From the NCBI RefSeq assembly GCF_003002875.1, contig NZ_PVTH01000003.1, positions 186,001 to 250,000 on the forward strand: a DNA stretch of 64,000 nt. The letters are read 5' to 3'. How positions within the stretch are numbered: the stretch's first letter is position 1; each line of letters begins with the position of its first letter. The notes beneath the pieces are model-generated. The model did not search any database. It worked only from the letters and a program-made list of their open reading frames with translations, and was not told where the DNA came from. Position numbers and translations under genes: made by a program. Shown one piece after another: positions 26,573 to 36,119 of this stretch. The DNA comes from Arcticibacter pallidicorallinus. Its GTDB lineage: Bacteria > Bacteroidota > Bacteroidia > Sphingobacteriales > Sphingobacteriaceae.

Positions 26573-27532
26573 ATGTCAACTACTAGTTTTTACCAAACGC
26601 GCTCTGCTGTACTGTTCGTAATCTTCAACAGACCCGATACGACATTCAGAGTTTTCGAAAGAATCAAACAAACAAGGCCTGCCAAACTTTACATTGCTGC
26701 AGACGGGCCTCGGTCAGACAATCCCTCGGATCAAGAACGCTGTATGGAAGCTAGGTCTGTCATAGAGAAGATCGACTGGCCCTGCGAAACAAAAACGTTA
26801 CTGAGGGACGAGAATTTAGGCTGCAAATACGGCGTCTCCACCGCTATTGACTGGTTTTTTGATAATGAACAAGAAGGAATCATATTAGAAGATGATTGTC
26901 TCCCCAGCAATGACTTTTTCCGCTTCTGTGATTTGATGCTTGAGAGGTATAGAAACGATACGAGAATCCGTCACATTACTGGATGCAACTTACAATATGG
27001 AAAAAAATGGGGATCTGCGTCTTATTACTTTTCTAACAATGTGCATGTTTGGGGGTGGGCTGCATGGAAAAGGGTCTGGCAACAGTATGACGTAGAATTA
27101 GCGAGTTATAATGAAAATGAAATTGAAGAGCAGTTTTCTAAGGTCTTCCCTGAACCGTTGCTGGTAGAAAGCTGGAGCGAAATCTTTGAGAAGATGAAGA
27201 GAAACGAAATCGATACTTGGGACTACCAACTCGGGATCGCAAATTTCTTCAATAACGGTTTATGTGTTATCCCGAATTTTAACCTTATTTCAAATATTGG
27301 ATTCGGACCGAACGGCACTCACACCTTTTCAGAGACTGATAGAAATGCTAACATCGTTTCCGAAGACTTGCCAGATGTAATTGTTCATCCAAAATACATC
27401 TTACCGGAAAAGCAAGCTGATATGTCGACATGGAATGCGGATTTCCATATCGAACGAAGAAGGAAGTCAAAAGCAAAGAAAGACGGGATGATAAAGTATC
27501 AACTGAATAAACTGCTTAAGCATTTGAAATAA
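26573..27532 (+). CDS. nucleotide-diphospho-sugar transferase (GT-A fold)
   Basis: 319 residues from the ATG at 26573. AVLFVIFNRPDTTFRVFERI, KLYIAADGPRSDNPSD, DENLGCKYGVSTAIDWFF, EEGIILEDDCLPSNDFF-type motif (here GIILEDDCLPSNDFFRFC) and HVWGWAAWKRVWQQYD are characteristic of a GT-A subgroup common in Bacteroidota glycan loci and cyanobacteria. The EDD triad is the likely metal site. The open frame continues upstream to 26447, but those 42 residues have no family resemblance. It precedes the GT10 gene by 33 bases, so the two are probably co-transcribed. Confidence 0.8.
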   Translation: MSTTSFYQTRSAVLFVIFNRPDTTFRVFERIKQTRPAKLYIAADGPRSDNPSDQERCMEARSVIEKIDWPCETKTLLRDENLGCKYGVSTAIDWFFDNEQEGIILEDDCLPSNDFFRFCDLMLERYRNDTRIRHITGCNLQYGKKWGSASYYFSNNVHVWGWAAWKRVWQQYDVELASYNENEIEEQFSKVFPEPLLVESWSEIFEKMKRNEIDTWDYQLGIANFFNNGLCVIPNFNLISNIGFGPNGTHTFSETDRNANIVSEDLPDVIVHPKYILPEKQADMSTWNADFHIERRRKSKAKKDGMIKYQLNKLLKHLK

Positions 27533-27565
27533 GGCAGTTACTTCATCCTCTACTAACGATCGATT

Positions 27566-28522
27566 ATGATTGATATAAAACGCCTCTACCAACTTTGGGT
27601 TCAATATAATAAAGAGGTGACTTGGTGCAAAGACTCAAACATCAAAGTCTTCAACTTTTGGAATCTACAGAAGCCTGAGGATCTATGGCTTCACCAATTC
27701 ATCCAGCATCATTTTGGAGAAAGTCTATCAAAGAAGAACTCTATCGCCCTTTTTTCAGTAATGGGAGACAGGCGAAAAATCAGTCTTAACAGAAGTAAAG
27801 TGAAAGTTTTTTTCACGGGCGAAAACACGACCATATGGAAAGACTATAAAGACCACTGCATCCAAGAAGTTGATCTTTCCATGGGGTTCGAGTACATTGA
27901 TGCAGATAACTATCTTAGGTTTCCTCTTTGGCTATTGTATATCTTGGATCCCCGCTCCGATTATCAAGCTGTAAAAAAATCCGTGCACAAGATTTCCGTT
28001 ACCAACAAAGATCGTCAAAATTATCCCAAGAGGTTTTGCTCGCTGATCTGCCGACATGATGGGAATGGGATACGAACGGAAATGTTCAACTTACTCACAT
28101 CAGTTGGGCAAATTGACAGTGCGGGCCCATTTTTAAACAATACCAGTGAGCTAAAAGAGGCTTATAACGATCAAAAACAAGAATACCTTAAAAATTATAA
28201 ATTCAATATCTGTCCTGAAAATTCGAACACACTTGGATATGTAACGGAAAAACTATTCGAATCGATAAGCGCAGGGTGTATCCCACTATATTGGGGTAAT
28301 GAGAATCCGGAACCCGAAGTATTAAACAAGAATGCTATATTATTTTATAAAGGAGTTGAACGTTCACATGAACTTACAACCCAAGTTAGAGAGCTCCATA
28401 ACAATGAAAAGCTATATGGCGAGTTTATCTCTCAGGAGACCTTCGTTCCAACAGCAGCAGAATATATATGGGATAGACTTAACATGCTCCATGAACATTT
28501 GAGCAGGCTCTTAAAAAACTAG
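27566..28522 (+). CDS. family 10 glycosyltransferase (alpha-1,3-fucosyltransferase-like)
   Basis: 318 residues. The C-terminal GT10 signature is clear: FNICPENSNTLGYVTEKLFE (about 212-231) and SAGCIPLYWGNENPE. N-terminal features VFFTGENTTIWKDY and LSMGFEYIDADNYLRFPLW match the acceptor-side domain of bacterial GT10 proteins. Characterised bacterial GT10 enzymes transfer fucose from GDP-fucose to N-acetylglucosamine-containing acceptors; whether fucose is the donor here is inferred. No GDP-fucose pathway gene is in this window. Confidence 0.85.
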   Translation: MIDIKRLYQLWVQYNKEVTWCKDSNIKVFNFWNLQKPEDLWLHQFIQHHFGESLSKKNSIALFSVMGDRRKISLNRSKVKVFFTGENTTIWKDYKDHCIQEVDLSMGFEYIDADNYLRFPLWLLYILDPRSDYQAVKKSVHKISVTNKDRQNYPKRFCSLICRHDGNGIRTEMFNLLTSVGQIDSAGPFLNNTSELKEAYNDQKQEYLKNYKFNICPENSNTLGYVTEKLFESISAGCIPLYWGNENPEPEVLNKNAILFYKGVERSHELTTQVRELHNNEKLYGEFISQETFVPTAAEYIWDRLNMLHEHLSRLLKN

Positions 28523-28636
28523 GGCACTATCAATCTCCATTGCCGTTTACTTCAGCGTATCCCTGCCAGTCTCATCTTCTGCTTTGCAGGTTCTCGATTC
28601 TGAAGCCCATGTGTATGGCGCATCAAAAACTTGCCG

Positions 28637-28644
28637 TACATTTG
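28637..28644 (+). promoter_or_regulatory. candidate -7 box abutting the GT90 start codon
   Basis: TACATTTG followed by C, an exact TAnnTTTG match ending three bases before the ATG at 28648. No -33 element. If used, it would give a leaderless transcript or favour a start downstream of that ATG. Confidence 0.25.
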
Positions 28645-28647
28645 CCT

Positions 28648-29634
28648 ATGTTCTTAAGAGATGTCATTCATAAAATTAGGAGAAATAAAATATTTTATTA
28701 CGCGAACTACTATCTTCAGCTTGTAGTTCCTTCTCAATTCTATAAAAGAGCTTTATCTGGAAAACTGGCGAGGCTCTCCAAATTCGACATTGCGGATATT
28801 AGGAAGCGTGTAGACTATTACAATAAGTTGAACGAATTTAGTTCCGTTCGTGACCTAAATAGCTATTTAAAGGATATTCAGGGTATCGAATCGAACAGCG
28901 CCTATCGCGTTGATACTATCAAATACAGCCGCTACTTCAATCCTCACTTTAAAGCAAACTTCCTTTTCGGCGACGTTACTATCGTTGCTGACAAACCTTC
29001 AATTCAAAAAAGCCGGCCCATTCATGGAGACAACACCAATGCTGTCATACTCAAACTCGACAGAAAGCGTCACTTCTTTTTCTTAAAGGATCACAAAAAG
29101 TTCTCAGAAAAAAAAGACATGCTAATTGGCAGAGCCTATATTAGCCAGCCCCACAGAATGAGATTCATGGAGATGTACTTCAATAATCCTCTCTGCGATC
29201 TTGGCCAGGTTAACACCAATTCGGGAAATCTAGAGTGGCTTAAGCCCAGAATATCTATTGCTGCCCATCTGGACTACAAGTTCATTCTTAGCCTGGAAGG
29301 AAATGACGTCGCTACTAACTTAAAATGGATCATGTCATCCAATTCAATTGCCGTCATGCCTAAACCTAAATACGAAACCTGGTTTATGGAAGGAACACTG
29401 ATTCCTGACTTTCACTACATTCAGATTAAGGATGATTATTCTGATCTCGCGGAGAGGTTACAGTATTACATCGACCATCCGGAAGAGGCGCAGAAGATCA
29501 TAAACAACGCTCAGCAATATATAAAACAGTTCCTGAACCCCGAACAGGAGGACCTGATTTCTCTACTTGTGTTGCAAAAGTACTTCTACTACACTTCGCA
29601 GACGAATGACTATCTGCTGAAAGATTTGTTATAA
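28648..29634 (+). CDS. family 90 glycosyltransferase (CAP10/LpsA-like)
   Basis: 328 residues from the ATG at 28648 (MFLRDVIHKIRRNK). The GT90 core is recognisable: FGDVTIVADKPSIQKSRPIH, AVILKLDRKRHFFFLKDHKK, YKFILSLEGNDVATNLKWIM, and SIAVMPKPKYETWFMEGTLI. The tail LAERLQYYIDHPEEAQKIIN is the usual helical end. GT90 enzymes include fungal capsule xylosyltransferases and bacterial LPS core transferases, so a role in LPS or glycan decoration is likely. ATGs at 28609 and 28615 are alternatives. This is the last gene of the island. Confidence 0.83.
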   Translation: MFLRDVIHKIRRNKIFYYANYYLQLVVPSQFYKRALSGKLARLSKFDIADIRKRVDYYNKLNEFSSVRDLNSYLKDIQGIESNSAYRVDTIKYSRYFNPHFKANFLFGDVTIVADKPSIQKSRPIHGDNTNAVILKLDRKRHFFFLKDHKKFSEKKDMLIGRAYISQPHRMRFMEMYFNNPLCDLGQVNTNSGNLEWLKPRISIAAHLDYKFILSLEGNDVATNLKWIMSSNSIAVMPKPKYETWFMEGTLIPDFHYIQIKDDYSDLAERLQYYIDHPEEAQKIINNAQQYIKQFLNPEQEDLISLLVLQKYFYYTSQTNDYLLKDLL

Positions 29635-29684
29635 TGACATTAAGTCCAGCCCATGCCGAAGGTGCGAAATGAAAGAAATTCCAA

Positions 29685-29945
29685 TTATTGATAATGACCT
29701 TTCAGAGAGAAAACATAGATAGTCGTTCCCCTCACTTCATAGATATAACGGTGTTCACGATTAATACGTTTAGACCATTTCTCTTAATATTCATATTTCA
29801 AGGCTTCGGGCTTTCCAAGACCCAAAAAAGGAGTTTGTAATATTGATTCAGTAATTTCTGCTATCCGTTTCAAGACCTTAGCATTTCCCGTCTTTCTCCA
29901 GTATTCAAGTTCTTTGTAAGCTTGCACAGTGAATTCTATTTCCAT
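29685..29945 (-). pseudogene. Txe/YoeB-family toxin interrupted by an in-frame stop
   Basis: Reading from the ATG at 29945, the frame gives MEIEFTVQAYKELEYWRKTG and FLGLGKPEALKYEY, then a TAA at 29784-29786 (codon 54). After the TAA the same frame continues EKWSKRINREHRYIYEV and IYVFSLKGHYQ to a natural stop at 29685-29687. The joined 86-residue protein matches the full length of YoeB mRNA interferases. The conserved glutamate of GKPE lies before the stop; the arginine (EHR) and the terminal His-Tyr lie after it. Start overlaps the antitoxin gene end by 10 bases, the usual arrangement. Probably inactive unless the stop is read through. Confidence 0.85.
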
Positions 29946-30133
29946 AGATCATCTAAACTGATCTTAACAGTCCGACCAAGTTTGATATCTTCCTCGCTCT
30001 CTGCTATCTTTTCCGTGAAGTCAGCACGATATGCGGTCTTCCTTTCATTAAAATCAACGTCAAGGGCTTTAAGTACAGCCTTAATAGCCTTTAACTTCTC
30101 CTGATTATCTGGATGTACGATTAAATAGCTCAT
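29936..30133 (-). CDS. antitoxin-like protein of the DUF2683 type
   Basis: 65 residues, starting MSYLIVHPDNQEKLKAIKAV and ending RTVKISLDDLWK. Short proteins of this type (DUF2683) are found directly before YoeB/RelE toxins in Bacteroidota, and this gene sits in that position, overlapping the broken toxin by 10 bases. The C-terminal part probably wraps the toxin and the N-terminal part may bind DNA; that is inferred from type II modules. The reading frame is intact. Confidence 0.75.
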   Translation of the reverse strand: MSYLIVHPDNQEKLKAIKAVLKALDVDFNERKTAYRADFTEKIAESEEDIKLGRTVKISLDDLWK

Positions 30134-30198
30134 GAGACAAAAACAAACTTAAACAATCATATAACAAAATACGCGACTCCTTTGAGATACACCAAAAA

Positions 30199-30220
30199 AG
30201 GCGGCCTTTGCGGGCCGCCT
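30199..30220 (-). terminator. intrinsic terminator after infB
   Basis: An 8-bp stem of almost only G/C pairs (30199-30206 with 30213-30220), 6-base loop, and a six-T run on the minus-strand exit side. It ends the rimP-nusA-infB unit about 45 bases past the infB stop. Confidence 0.85.
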
Positions 30221-30267
30221 GTATGATTAATATGATGACAATTGTCATCACCTAAGGCAATAAAACC

Positions 30268-33200
30268 TTACAACTTCCTCTTCACTTCAACGCTTTCGTA
30301 TGCCTCAACAATATCACCTTCTTTAATATCATTAAAGTTGTGAATGTTCAAACCACACTCGTAACCCTTCGCAACTTCCTTCACGTCATCTTTATAACGT
30401 TTCAATGAAGCCAGTTCGCCAGTGTAAACAACCACGCCATCGCGTACGATACGGATTTTGCTGTTACGGGTGATCTTTCCATCAAGAACCATACATCCTG
30501 CGATGGTACCGACCTTGCTGATCCTGAAGGTCTCACGAATTTCAACGTTCGCAACGATTTTCTCTTCAAACTCAGGAGCAAGCATACCTTCCATCGCTGC
30601 TTTCACTTCGTTGATCGCATCGTAGATGATTGAATACAGGCGGATGTCAATCGCTTCCTGCTCAGCCAGCTTACGCGCACTTGCAGAAGGACGAACCTGG
30701 AAACCAATGATGATCGCATCAGAAGCAGAAGCCAGCAATACGTCTGATTCAGAGATCTGACCTACCGACTTATGAATGATGTTCACCTGGATCTGCTCAG
30801 TAGACAGCTTCAGTAATGAGTCAGATAATGCCTCAATAGATCCATCCACGTCACCCTTAACGATGATGTTAAGCTCCTTAAAGTTTCCGATAGCCAAACG
30901 ACGACCGATTTCATCCAATGTAATATGTTTCTGAGTACGAAGACCCTGCTCACGCTGTAACTGCAGACGTTTGTTTGCGATATCACGGGCATCACTTTCA
31001 GTATCCATTGCGTTGAACTTGTCACCCGCAGTAGGAGCACCCGACATACCCAACACCTGAACCGGTGTTGACGGGCCAACTTCAGTAACACGCTGTCCGC
31101 GTTCATTGGTCAATGCCTTCACACGACCGCTATAGCTTCCTGCAAGGATCGGATCACCGATCTTCAGCGTACCTGCCTGAATCAATACCGTAGTAACAAT
31201 ACCACGTCCTTTATCAAGCGCTGCTTCGATAACGGTACCTGTAGCACGCTTATTCGGATTAGCTTTCAGATCAAGCAATTCAGCTTCCAGCAATACCTTC
31301 TCCAAAAGGAGATCCACGTTCATACCCGTCTTACCGGATATTTCCTGGCTCTGGTATTTACCACCCCAGTCTTCAACCAGGATGTTCATCTGAGAAAGCT
31401 GCTCACGGATTCTGTCTGTATTAGCTCCGGGCTTATCTACCTTACTAAAGGCAAATACTATCGGAACACCTGCTGCCTGAGCGTGGTTAATCGCCTCACG
31501 AGTCTGAGGCATCACGCTGTCGTCAGCTGCGATCACAATGATCGCGATATCTGTAATCTGAGCACCACGGGCACGCATCGCCGTAAAGGCCTCGTGACCG
31601 GGAGTATCCAGGAATGTTACCTTACGGCCGTCTTCCAGGCTTACCGCGTAAGCACCAATGTGCTGCGTAATACCACCTGCTTCACCACCTAACACGTTCG
31701 TTTTACGAACAAAGTCAAGTAATGATGTCTTACCGTGGTCAACGTGACCCATAACGGTAACAATTGGTGCGCGAGGTACCAAATCAGCCGGATCATCTTC
31801 AATCTCCAGACTGGCTTCTTCATCCTCAGGCTTAATAAATTCTACGTTATATCCGAATTCATCAGCAACGATAGTCAGCGTCTCCGCATCCAAACGTTGG
31901 TTGATTGACACGAACATCCCCAAACTCATACAAGTTGAGATAATCTGTGTCACCTGCACGTCCATCATGCTGGCTAGCTCATTTGCGGTAACAAACTCCG
32001 TAACCTTAAGCACTTTAGATTGTGCTTCTTTCTCCATTGCTGCTTCTTCAGCTGATTGAGCAACATCATCACGTTTCTGACGGCGGAATTTAGCCCGCTG
32101 AGCAAATTTACCTGATTTACCTGCACCACTTAAGCGGGCAAGCGTTGCTTTAATCTGATCCTGGATTTCCTTTTCTGTTGGTTCCTCCTTAGGACCTGAT
32201 GAAGCTCCATGATTTCTGGAACCTCCTCTGAAGTCTGGTCTTGCACCTCCCTGATTACGGGCACCGCCACGAAAATCTGGTCTTGGTCCGGTATGCGGAG
32301 CAGGAGCAGGACCGGCAGCACGAGGCTGACCCGTTCCCGATTGTCCTTGTCCAGGCTGGCCCGGAGCATCTTTACGCTTTCTTTTGCGTTTATGATCGTT
32401 GCTGGCTGCACTTGACGACGACGCTACAGGTTGATCCTTGCGGCGCGGCGGCTGTTGGGCAGACAAATCGATTTTACCGATAACATTCGGTCCGGTAAGT
32501 CGCTGCGCCCTGGCGCGAATGACTTCATTTTCCGGGGCATCTTCTGCCTTGGGACGTTGCTCAACAGACGGAGCAGCTGGAGTTTCCATATTCTGACTAG
32601 CAGAAGCTGCTGGTTTTGCCGCTTCTATATTTTCTTCTTTAACCGGAGCAACGCTCTCTGGGGCAGCCGCTTCTACCTGCTTCTCAACAGGTGCAGAGCT
32701 GACTACCGCAGCCGGTTCAGCTTTCGCTTCTTCAACTGGCGCAGCAACAACCTTTGGCTCTTCCTTAACTTGCGGAGCTTCCACTACGGGAGCTTCAGCC
32801 ACAGGCTTTACTTCTTTGATTTCTTCCTTCGGCTCTGGCTTAGGATCTTCCTGCTGTATCGCTACAGGCTCAGGTGCATCTTGCTTCGGCTCTGGCTTGA
32901 CTTCTTCAGGAGCTTTCACTTCCTGCTTAGGTCTGCGGTTTAACGCATCAAGATCGATCTTACCAACCACTTTCACACCCGAAACTGGCTTTTCTTCCTT
33001 CGGTGCTTCCGGAGCAGGTTTCTCTGCCGGAGCCTCTTTAGGCTTTTCTGCAGCTGGCGTATGACCAAACGATGATCCTGTATTCTTGATCAGAATCTCT
33101 TCCTGTTCGAATTCCTTTTCTCTACGAGGTTCCTGTCTTTCAGGAGCCGGAGATGCAGCGTCATCACGACGTATCTTCCCTATTACAATTTGCCTTGCTT

Positions 33201-33387
33201 CTTCACGGACAATCTTGTCGCCCTGATACTCCTGCAATAAAGCACCATACATTTCTTCTGAAAGCTTTGTATTGGGCTTTGCATCAACCTTAAAGCCTTT
33301 CTTGCTTAAAGATTCTACCGCAGTTGACAAACCAATATTAAGCTCCTTTGCAGCTTTTAGTAAATTTATACTTTTACCTTCTGACAT
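30268..33387 (-). CDS. infB: translation initiation factor IF-2
   Basis: 1039 residues. An IF2_N motif at the start ([20 protein letters not shown]) is followed by a 350-residue Pro/Glu/Ala/Lys-rich low-complexity region and a second IF2_N. Then comes the GTPase domain, with [20 protein letters not shown] (G1), [15 protein letters not shown] (G3) and FSKVDKPGA (G4), and the C-terminal tRNA-binding domains. It brings fMet-tRNA to the 30S subunit. The long acidic/basic linker is typical for Bacteroidota. It is the last gene of the rimP-nusA-infB operon. Confidence 0.98.
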   Translation of the reverse strand: MSEGKSINLLKAAKELNIGLSTAVESLSKKGFKVDAKPNTKLSEEMYGALLQEYQGDKIVREEARQIVIGKIRRDDAASPAPERQEPRREKEFEQEEILIKNTGSSFGHTPAAEKPKEAPAEKPAPEAPKEEKPVSGVKVVGKIDLDALNRRPKQEVKAPEEVKPEPKQDAPEPVAIQQEDPKPEPKEEIKEVKPVAEAPVVEAPQVKEEPKVVAAPVEEAKAEPAAVVSSAPVEKQVEAAAPESVAPVKEENIEAAKPAASASQNMETPAAPSVEQRPKAEDAPENEVIRARAQRLTGPNVIGKIDLSAQQPPRRKDQPVASSSSAASNDHKRKRKRKDAPGQPGQGQSGTGQPRAAGPAPAPHTGPRPDFRGGARNQGGARPDFRGGSRNHGASSGPKEEPTEKEIQDQIKATLARLSGAGKSGKFAQRAKFRRQKRDDVAQSAEEAAMEKEAQSKVLKVTEFVTANELASMMDVQVTQIISTCMSLGMFVSINQRLDAETLTIVADEFGYNVEFIKPEDEEASLEIEDDPADLVPRAPIVTVMGHVDHGKTSLLDFVRKTNVLGGEAGGITQHIGAYAVSLEDGRKVTFLDTPGHEAFTAMRARGAQITDIAIIVIAADDSVMPQTREAINHAQAAGVPIVFAFSKVDKPGANTDRIREQLSQMNILVEDWGGKYQSQEISGKTGMNVDLLLEKVLLEAELLDLKANPNKRATGTVIEAALDKGRGIVTTVLIQAGTLKIGDPILAGSYSGRVKALTNERGQRVTEVGPSTPVQVLGMSGAPTAGDKFNAMDTESDARDIANKRLQLQREQGLRTQKHITLDEIGRRLAIGNFKELNIIVKGDVDGSIEALSDSLLKLSTEQIQVNIIHKSVGQISESDVLLASASDAIIIGFQVRPSASARKLAEQEAIDIRLYSIIYDAINEVKAAMEGMLAPEFEEKIVANVEIRETFRISKVGTIAGCMVLDGKITRNSKIRIVRDGVVVYTGELASLKRYKDDVKEVAKGYECGLNIHNFNDIKEGDIVEAYESVEVKRKL

Positions 33388-33473
33388 TTAAAAAAATTAC
33401 CTCACTAAAAATTTTAACAAAAATACGACATTTATCCCGTATTTAATAGAAGGAACCCGAATTCAGTCTTTTC

Positions 33474-34709
33474 TTATTCAAATTCCGCTCTTAATATACT
33501 CAACACTTCTTTCACTGTACTATCTTCCAAATCGGTACGCTTAACCAGCTCTTCAACGCTCAATTCAAGCACTGATTTTGCTGTATCAAGTCCTACTCTT
33601 TTGAACTCATCAATAATCCAGCCATCGATTTCATCTGAGAATTCTTCCAGATCCACATCCTCATCATCAGCATCAGCCTCACGGTACACATCAATCTCAT
33701 AACCTGTAAGCTTACCGGCTAATTTGATATTGTGTCCGCCACGTCCGATTGCTAAAGAAACCTGATCTGGTTTCAGATATACAGCCGCACGTTTGTCCGC
33801 ATCGTCCAATTTGATAGTCGTGATCTTAGCCGGACTTAATGCACGCTGAATGTATAGAGAGGCATTATTGGTGAAGTTAATCACGTCAATGTTCTCATTC
33901 TTCAGTTCTCTTACAATACCATGAATACGCGATCCTTTCATACCTACGCAGGCACCAACCGGATCGATACGATCGTCGTAAGACTCAACAGCAACTTTCG
34001 CTCTTTCTCCCGGCTCGCGAACGATCTTTTTGATCGTGATCAGACCGTCAAAGATCTCAGGTACTTCCAGTTCGAACAAACGCTGAAGAAAATCAGGCGC
34101 AGTACGCGAAATGATGATCTTCGGATTGGTATTCATCATATCAACCTTCAACACTACCGCTCTTACTGTATCACCTTTCTTATAATAATCCGCGGGGATT
34201 TGCTCTGTTTTCGGAAGCAATAATTCATTTCCTTCGTCATCCAAAACCAGGGTTTCTTTCTTCCAAACCTGGTAAACCTCGCCGGTTACAATCTCTCCAA
34301 CGCGATCTTTGTATTTACGGAAGATCTCATCTTTTTCCAACTCAAGCACTTTCGAAACCAAAGTTTGTCTAGCAGCCAGAATAGCGCGACGGCCGAACGT
34401 TTCCAAGGTGATCTGCTCGATGAAGTCGTCTCCAACTTCCAGTTCAGGATCGATCTTATGTGCGTCTGCCAGCTCAATTTCCAGGTCATCATCTTCTGAA
34501 AAACCGTCTTCCATTACGGTACGCGTTCTCCAGATTTCAAGGTCACCGTTATCGGGATTCACAATCACGTCACAGTTCTCATCTGTTCCGTACTTTTTAC
34601 GGATCATACTCCTGAACACTTCTTCCAACACACTGATGACGGTAGGACGGTCAATGTTCTTAAATTCTTTAAATTCCTGAAAAGAATCAATTAAATTAAT
34701 ATTGCTCAT
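33474..34709 (-). CDS. nusA: transcription termination/antitermination factor NusA
   Basis: 411 residues: N-terminal RNA-polymerase-binding domain (VISVLEEVFRSMIRKKYG), S1 domain (VGEIVTGEVYQVWKKE), two KH domains (GACVGMKGSRIHGIVREL and VSLAIGRGGHNIKLAGKL) and a C-terminal helix-hairpin-helix-like end (LELSVEELVKRTDLED). It modulates pausing, termination and ribosomal-operon antitermination. Its start is two bases from the rimP stop. Confidence 0.97.
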   Translation of the reverse strand: MSNINLIDSFQEFKEFKNIDRPTVISVLEEVFRSMIRKKYGTDENCDVIVNPDNGDLEIWRTRTVMEDGFSEDDDLEIELADAHKIDPELEVGDDFIEQITLETFGRRAILAARQTLVSKVLELEKDEIFRKYKDRVGEIVTGEVYQVWKKETLVLDDEGNELLLPKTEQIPADYYKKGDTVRAVVLKVDMMNTNPKIIISRTAPDFLQRLFELEVPEIFDGLITIKKIVREPGERAKVAVESYDDRIDPVGACVGMKGSRIHGIVRELKNENIDVINFTNNASLYIQRALSPAKITTIKLDDADKRAAVYLKPDQVSLAIGRGGHNIKLAGKLTGYEIDVYREADADDEDVDLEEFSDEIDGWIIDEFKRVGLDTAKSVLELSVEELVKRTDLEDSTVKEVLSILRAEFE

Positions 34710-34711
34710 TT

Positions 34712-35179
34712 CTACTTAAATGAAATTAAAACCTTTATTTCTGTTATCTGGTCAAAGGGAATGAGGTTCTGTTCCAAAACCGCTTTCTTTCCTTTTTCCT
34801 TTATGCTTTCTTCTATTAAAATCCCTGCTTCCTGAACTTCCAGAAGTTTACCTTCTCTTTTATCAGGCACATCTGCAAGTTTGACGGACAAACTGCGTCC
34901 AACATTCTTCTGATATTGTCGCTGCGTACTGAGCGGATAATCCAAACCCGGAGATGACACTTCCAGATGATAAGCCTGCTCAATTACGTTTTCCTCTTCG
35001 AGATGAAATCCCACTGTTCTGCTTATTGCAGCACAATCCGCTATTCCGATGCCGTTATCTCCGTCCATCAGAATAACCAACCTGCCGTTCGGGTGCATCT
35101 TTATATCCACTATAAAGAGTTCCGGACGGTCGGCTATTTTTTCTTCAACTAACTCTCGTACCCTTTGCTCTATATTCAT
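34712..35179 (-). CDS. rimP: ribosome maturation factor RimP
   Basis: 155 residues, normal length; needed for assembly of the 30S subunit. Motifs: RVRELVEEKIADRPELFIVD, LVILMDGDNGIGIADCAAIS and YHLEVSSPGLDYPL. It is first in rimP-nusA-infB, behind a consensus promoter and a leader hairpin (35197-35221) that may regulate the operon. Confidence 0.95.
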   Translation of the reverse strand: MNIEQRVRELVEEKIADRPELFIVDIKMHPNGRLVILMDGDNGIGIADCAAISRTVGFHLEEENVIEQAYHLEVSSPGLDYPLSTQRQYQKNVGRSLSVKLADVPDKREGKLLEVQEAGILIEESIKEKGKKAVLEQNLIPFDQITEIKVLISFK

Positions 35180-35196
35180 AACTACCGGTAAAAGAA

Positions 35197-35221
35197 AAGA
35201 GGGGACGTACTGCCCCCTCTT
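35197..35221 (-). promoter_or_regulatory. terminator-like hairpin in the rimP-nusA-infB leader
   Basis: An 8-bp stem (35197-35204 with 35214-35221, with an extra C opposite) is followed in the minus direction by a T-rich run that reaches the rimP start region. It lies between the promoter (-7 box at 35232-35239, expected start near 35225) and the ATG at 35179, so nearly the whole leader is the hairpin. It could act as an attenuator, an mRNA-stabilising 5' stem or a translational control element. Confidence 0.6.
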
Positions 35222-35231
35222 TCGATTTATG

Positions 35232-35262
35232 CAAATATAGTGATATATATGAATTTTGCAAA
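35232..35262 (-). promoter_or_regulatory. Bacteroidota-type promoter for rimP-nusA-infB
   Basis: On the reverse strand TTTG (35259-35262), a 19-base spacer and TATATTTG (35232-35239) are a full match to the TTTG/TAnnTTTG consensus. Confidence 0.72.
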
Positions 35263-35339
35263 CAGAAATATGACAAATGCTTTATTACTAACGAGTTTTG
35301 AACGTATACATGCCGGATCTTGTACAGACGTTGCCCTTA

Positions 35340-35768
35340 TCAGTATAGACCCAGAAATCCTCGTCTTTCCATCCAGGATTGAAGGATGATGGTAGCTGCT
35401 ACCGTGTCAATCAAAGATTTGTTTTGCCGGTCGATCTTTTTCAGTCCGCTTTGAGATATAGCAGCGGAGGCCATTTTAGACGTAAAGCGTTCATCAATCC
35501 TTTCTATAGGCACTGTGGGAAATGCTTTTTTCAAGATGGTGATAAACCCCTTTACATGGGGTGTCGACTGCGAAGCTGTACCATCCATTTGACGAGGCTC
35601 ACCTACAACAAAGAGCTCCACCTCCTCGGTCTGCATGTAATTCTTCAGGAATTCGACCACATCTTTCGGACGAACGGTGGTCAATCCTGTCGCGATGATC
35701 TGCAACGGATCGGTCACTGCAACTCCTATTCTCTTGGTACCGTAATCAAATGCTACAACTCTGGCCAT
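35340..35768 (-). CDS. ruvX: putative pre-16S rRNA nuclease / Holliday-junction resolvase-like RuvX (YqgF)
   Basis: 142 residues with an RNase H-like fold: VVAFDYGTKRIGVAVTDPLQ (first catalytic Asp), VVGEPRQMDGTAS (catalytic Glu region) and IERIDERFTSKMA, DTVAATIILQSWME (final Asp). Length fits the family, which processes 16S rRNA 5' ends and has also been linked to recombination. It reads in the same direction as rimP, but a 160-base gap with the rimP promoter lies between. Confidence 0.93.
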   Translation of the reverse strand: MARVVAFDYGTKRIGVAVTDPLQIIATGLTTVRPKDVVEFLKNYMQTEEVELFVVGEPRQMDGTASQSTPHVKGFITILKKAFPTVPIERIDERFTSKMASAAISQSGLKKIDRQNKSLIDTVAATIILQSWMERRGFLGLY

Positions 35769-35798
35769 CGCAGCAAAGTTATTGATTTAAAAAGGCTT

Positions 35799-36119
35799 TT
35801 ACATCCTTCCATCCGCATTACGCTTCATTAACATCAAGTAAATCCCGCTTTTTTTAAAGCCGGGCCAATCGATCAGTTTTAATAATTCTTTAAGATCCTT
35901 ATCAGCAATATTCTCCTGATCACTTTTATCAAAAATAGTCAACAGATAAACAGTATCCCGACAGACCTTAGAGCACGTAATCACACCCGCGCCTCCTGAT
36001 TTATCTTTTCCTTTACTTACTATAGCTAAGCGGATTTAATAGCATTCGTCTCCAAGAGGCGTACCTTGAACAGTTTCTTCTTTAAGAGATTGAATCAATA
36101 TGAAGAAATCAGATTTGCA
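35799..36119 (-). pseudogene. RelE/ParE-family toxin remnant with in-frame stop
   Basis: Frame translation on the minus strand gives SDFFILIQSLKEE, QGTPLGDECY, a TAA at 36036-36038, then IRLAIVSKGKDKSGGAGVIT and DTVYLLTIFDKSDQENIADK then DLKELLKLI. This matches the usual RelE-family order (xGTPLGxxCYKIRLAI..SKGKGKSGGARVI..DTVYLLxIYDK), with the Lys between Y and IRLAI changed to stop. A GTG-started fragment at 35984 gives only a tail. The N-terminal helix seems to run into the 3' end of the next gene, with a TAG at 36120-36122. No intact antitoxin partner is adjacent. Confidence 0.75.

Noticed and set aside
32431-32943. 170-codon open frame on the plus strand opposite infB
   Set aside because: It lies wholly over the low-complexity Pro/Glu/Ala-rich part of infB; its Phe/Arg/Leu-rich sequence is what the opposite strand of that repeat would give, and it has no plausible start or family.
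35799-35984. 61-codon frame as an independent small gene
   Set aside because: Its sequence is the C-terminal half of a RelE-type toxin; reading further upstream in the same frame restores the rest, interrupted by a stop.
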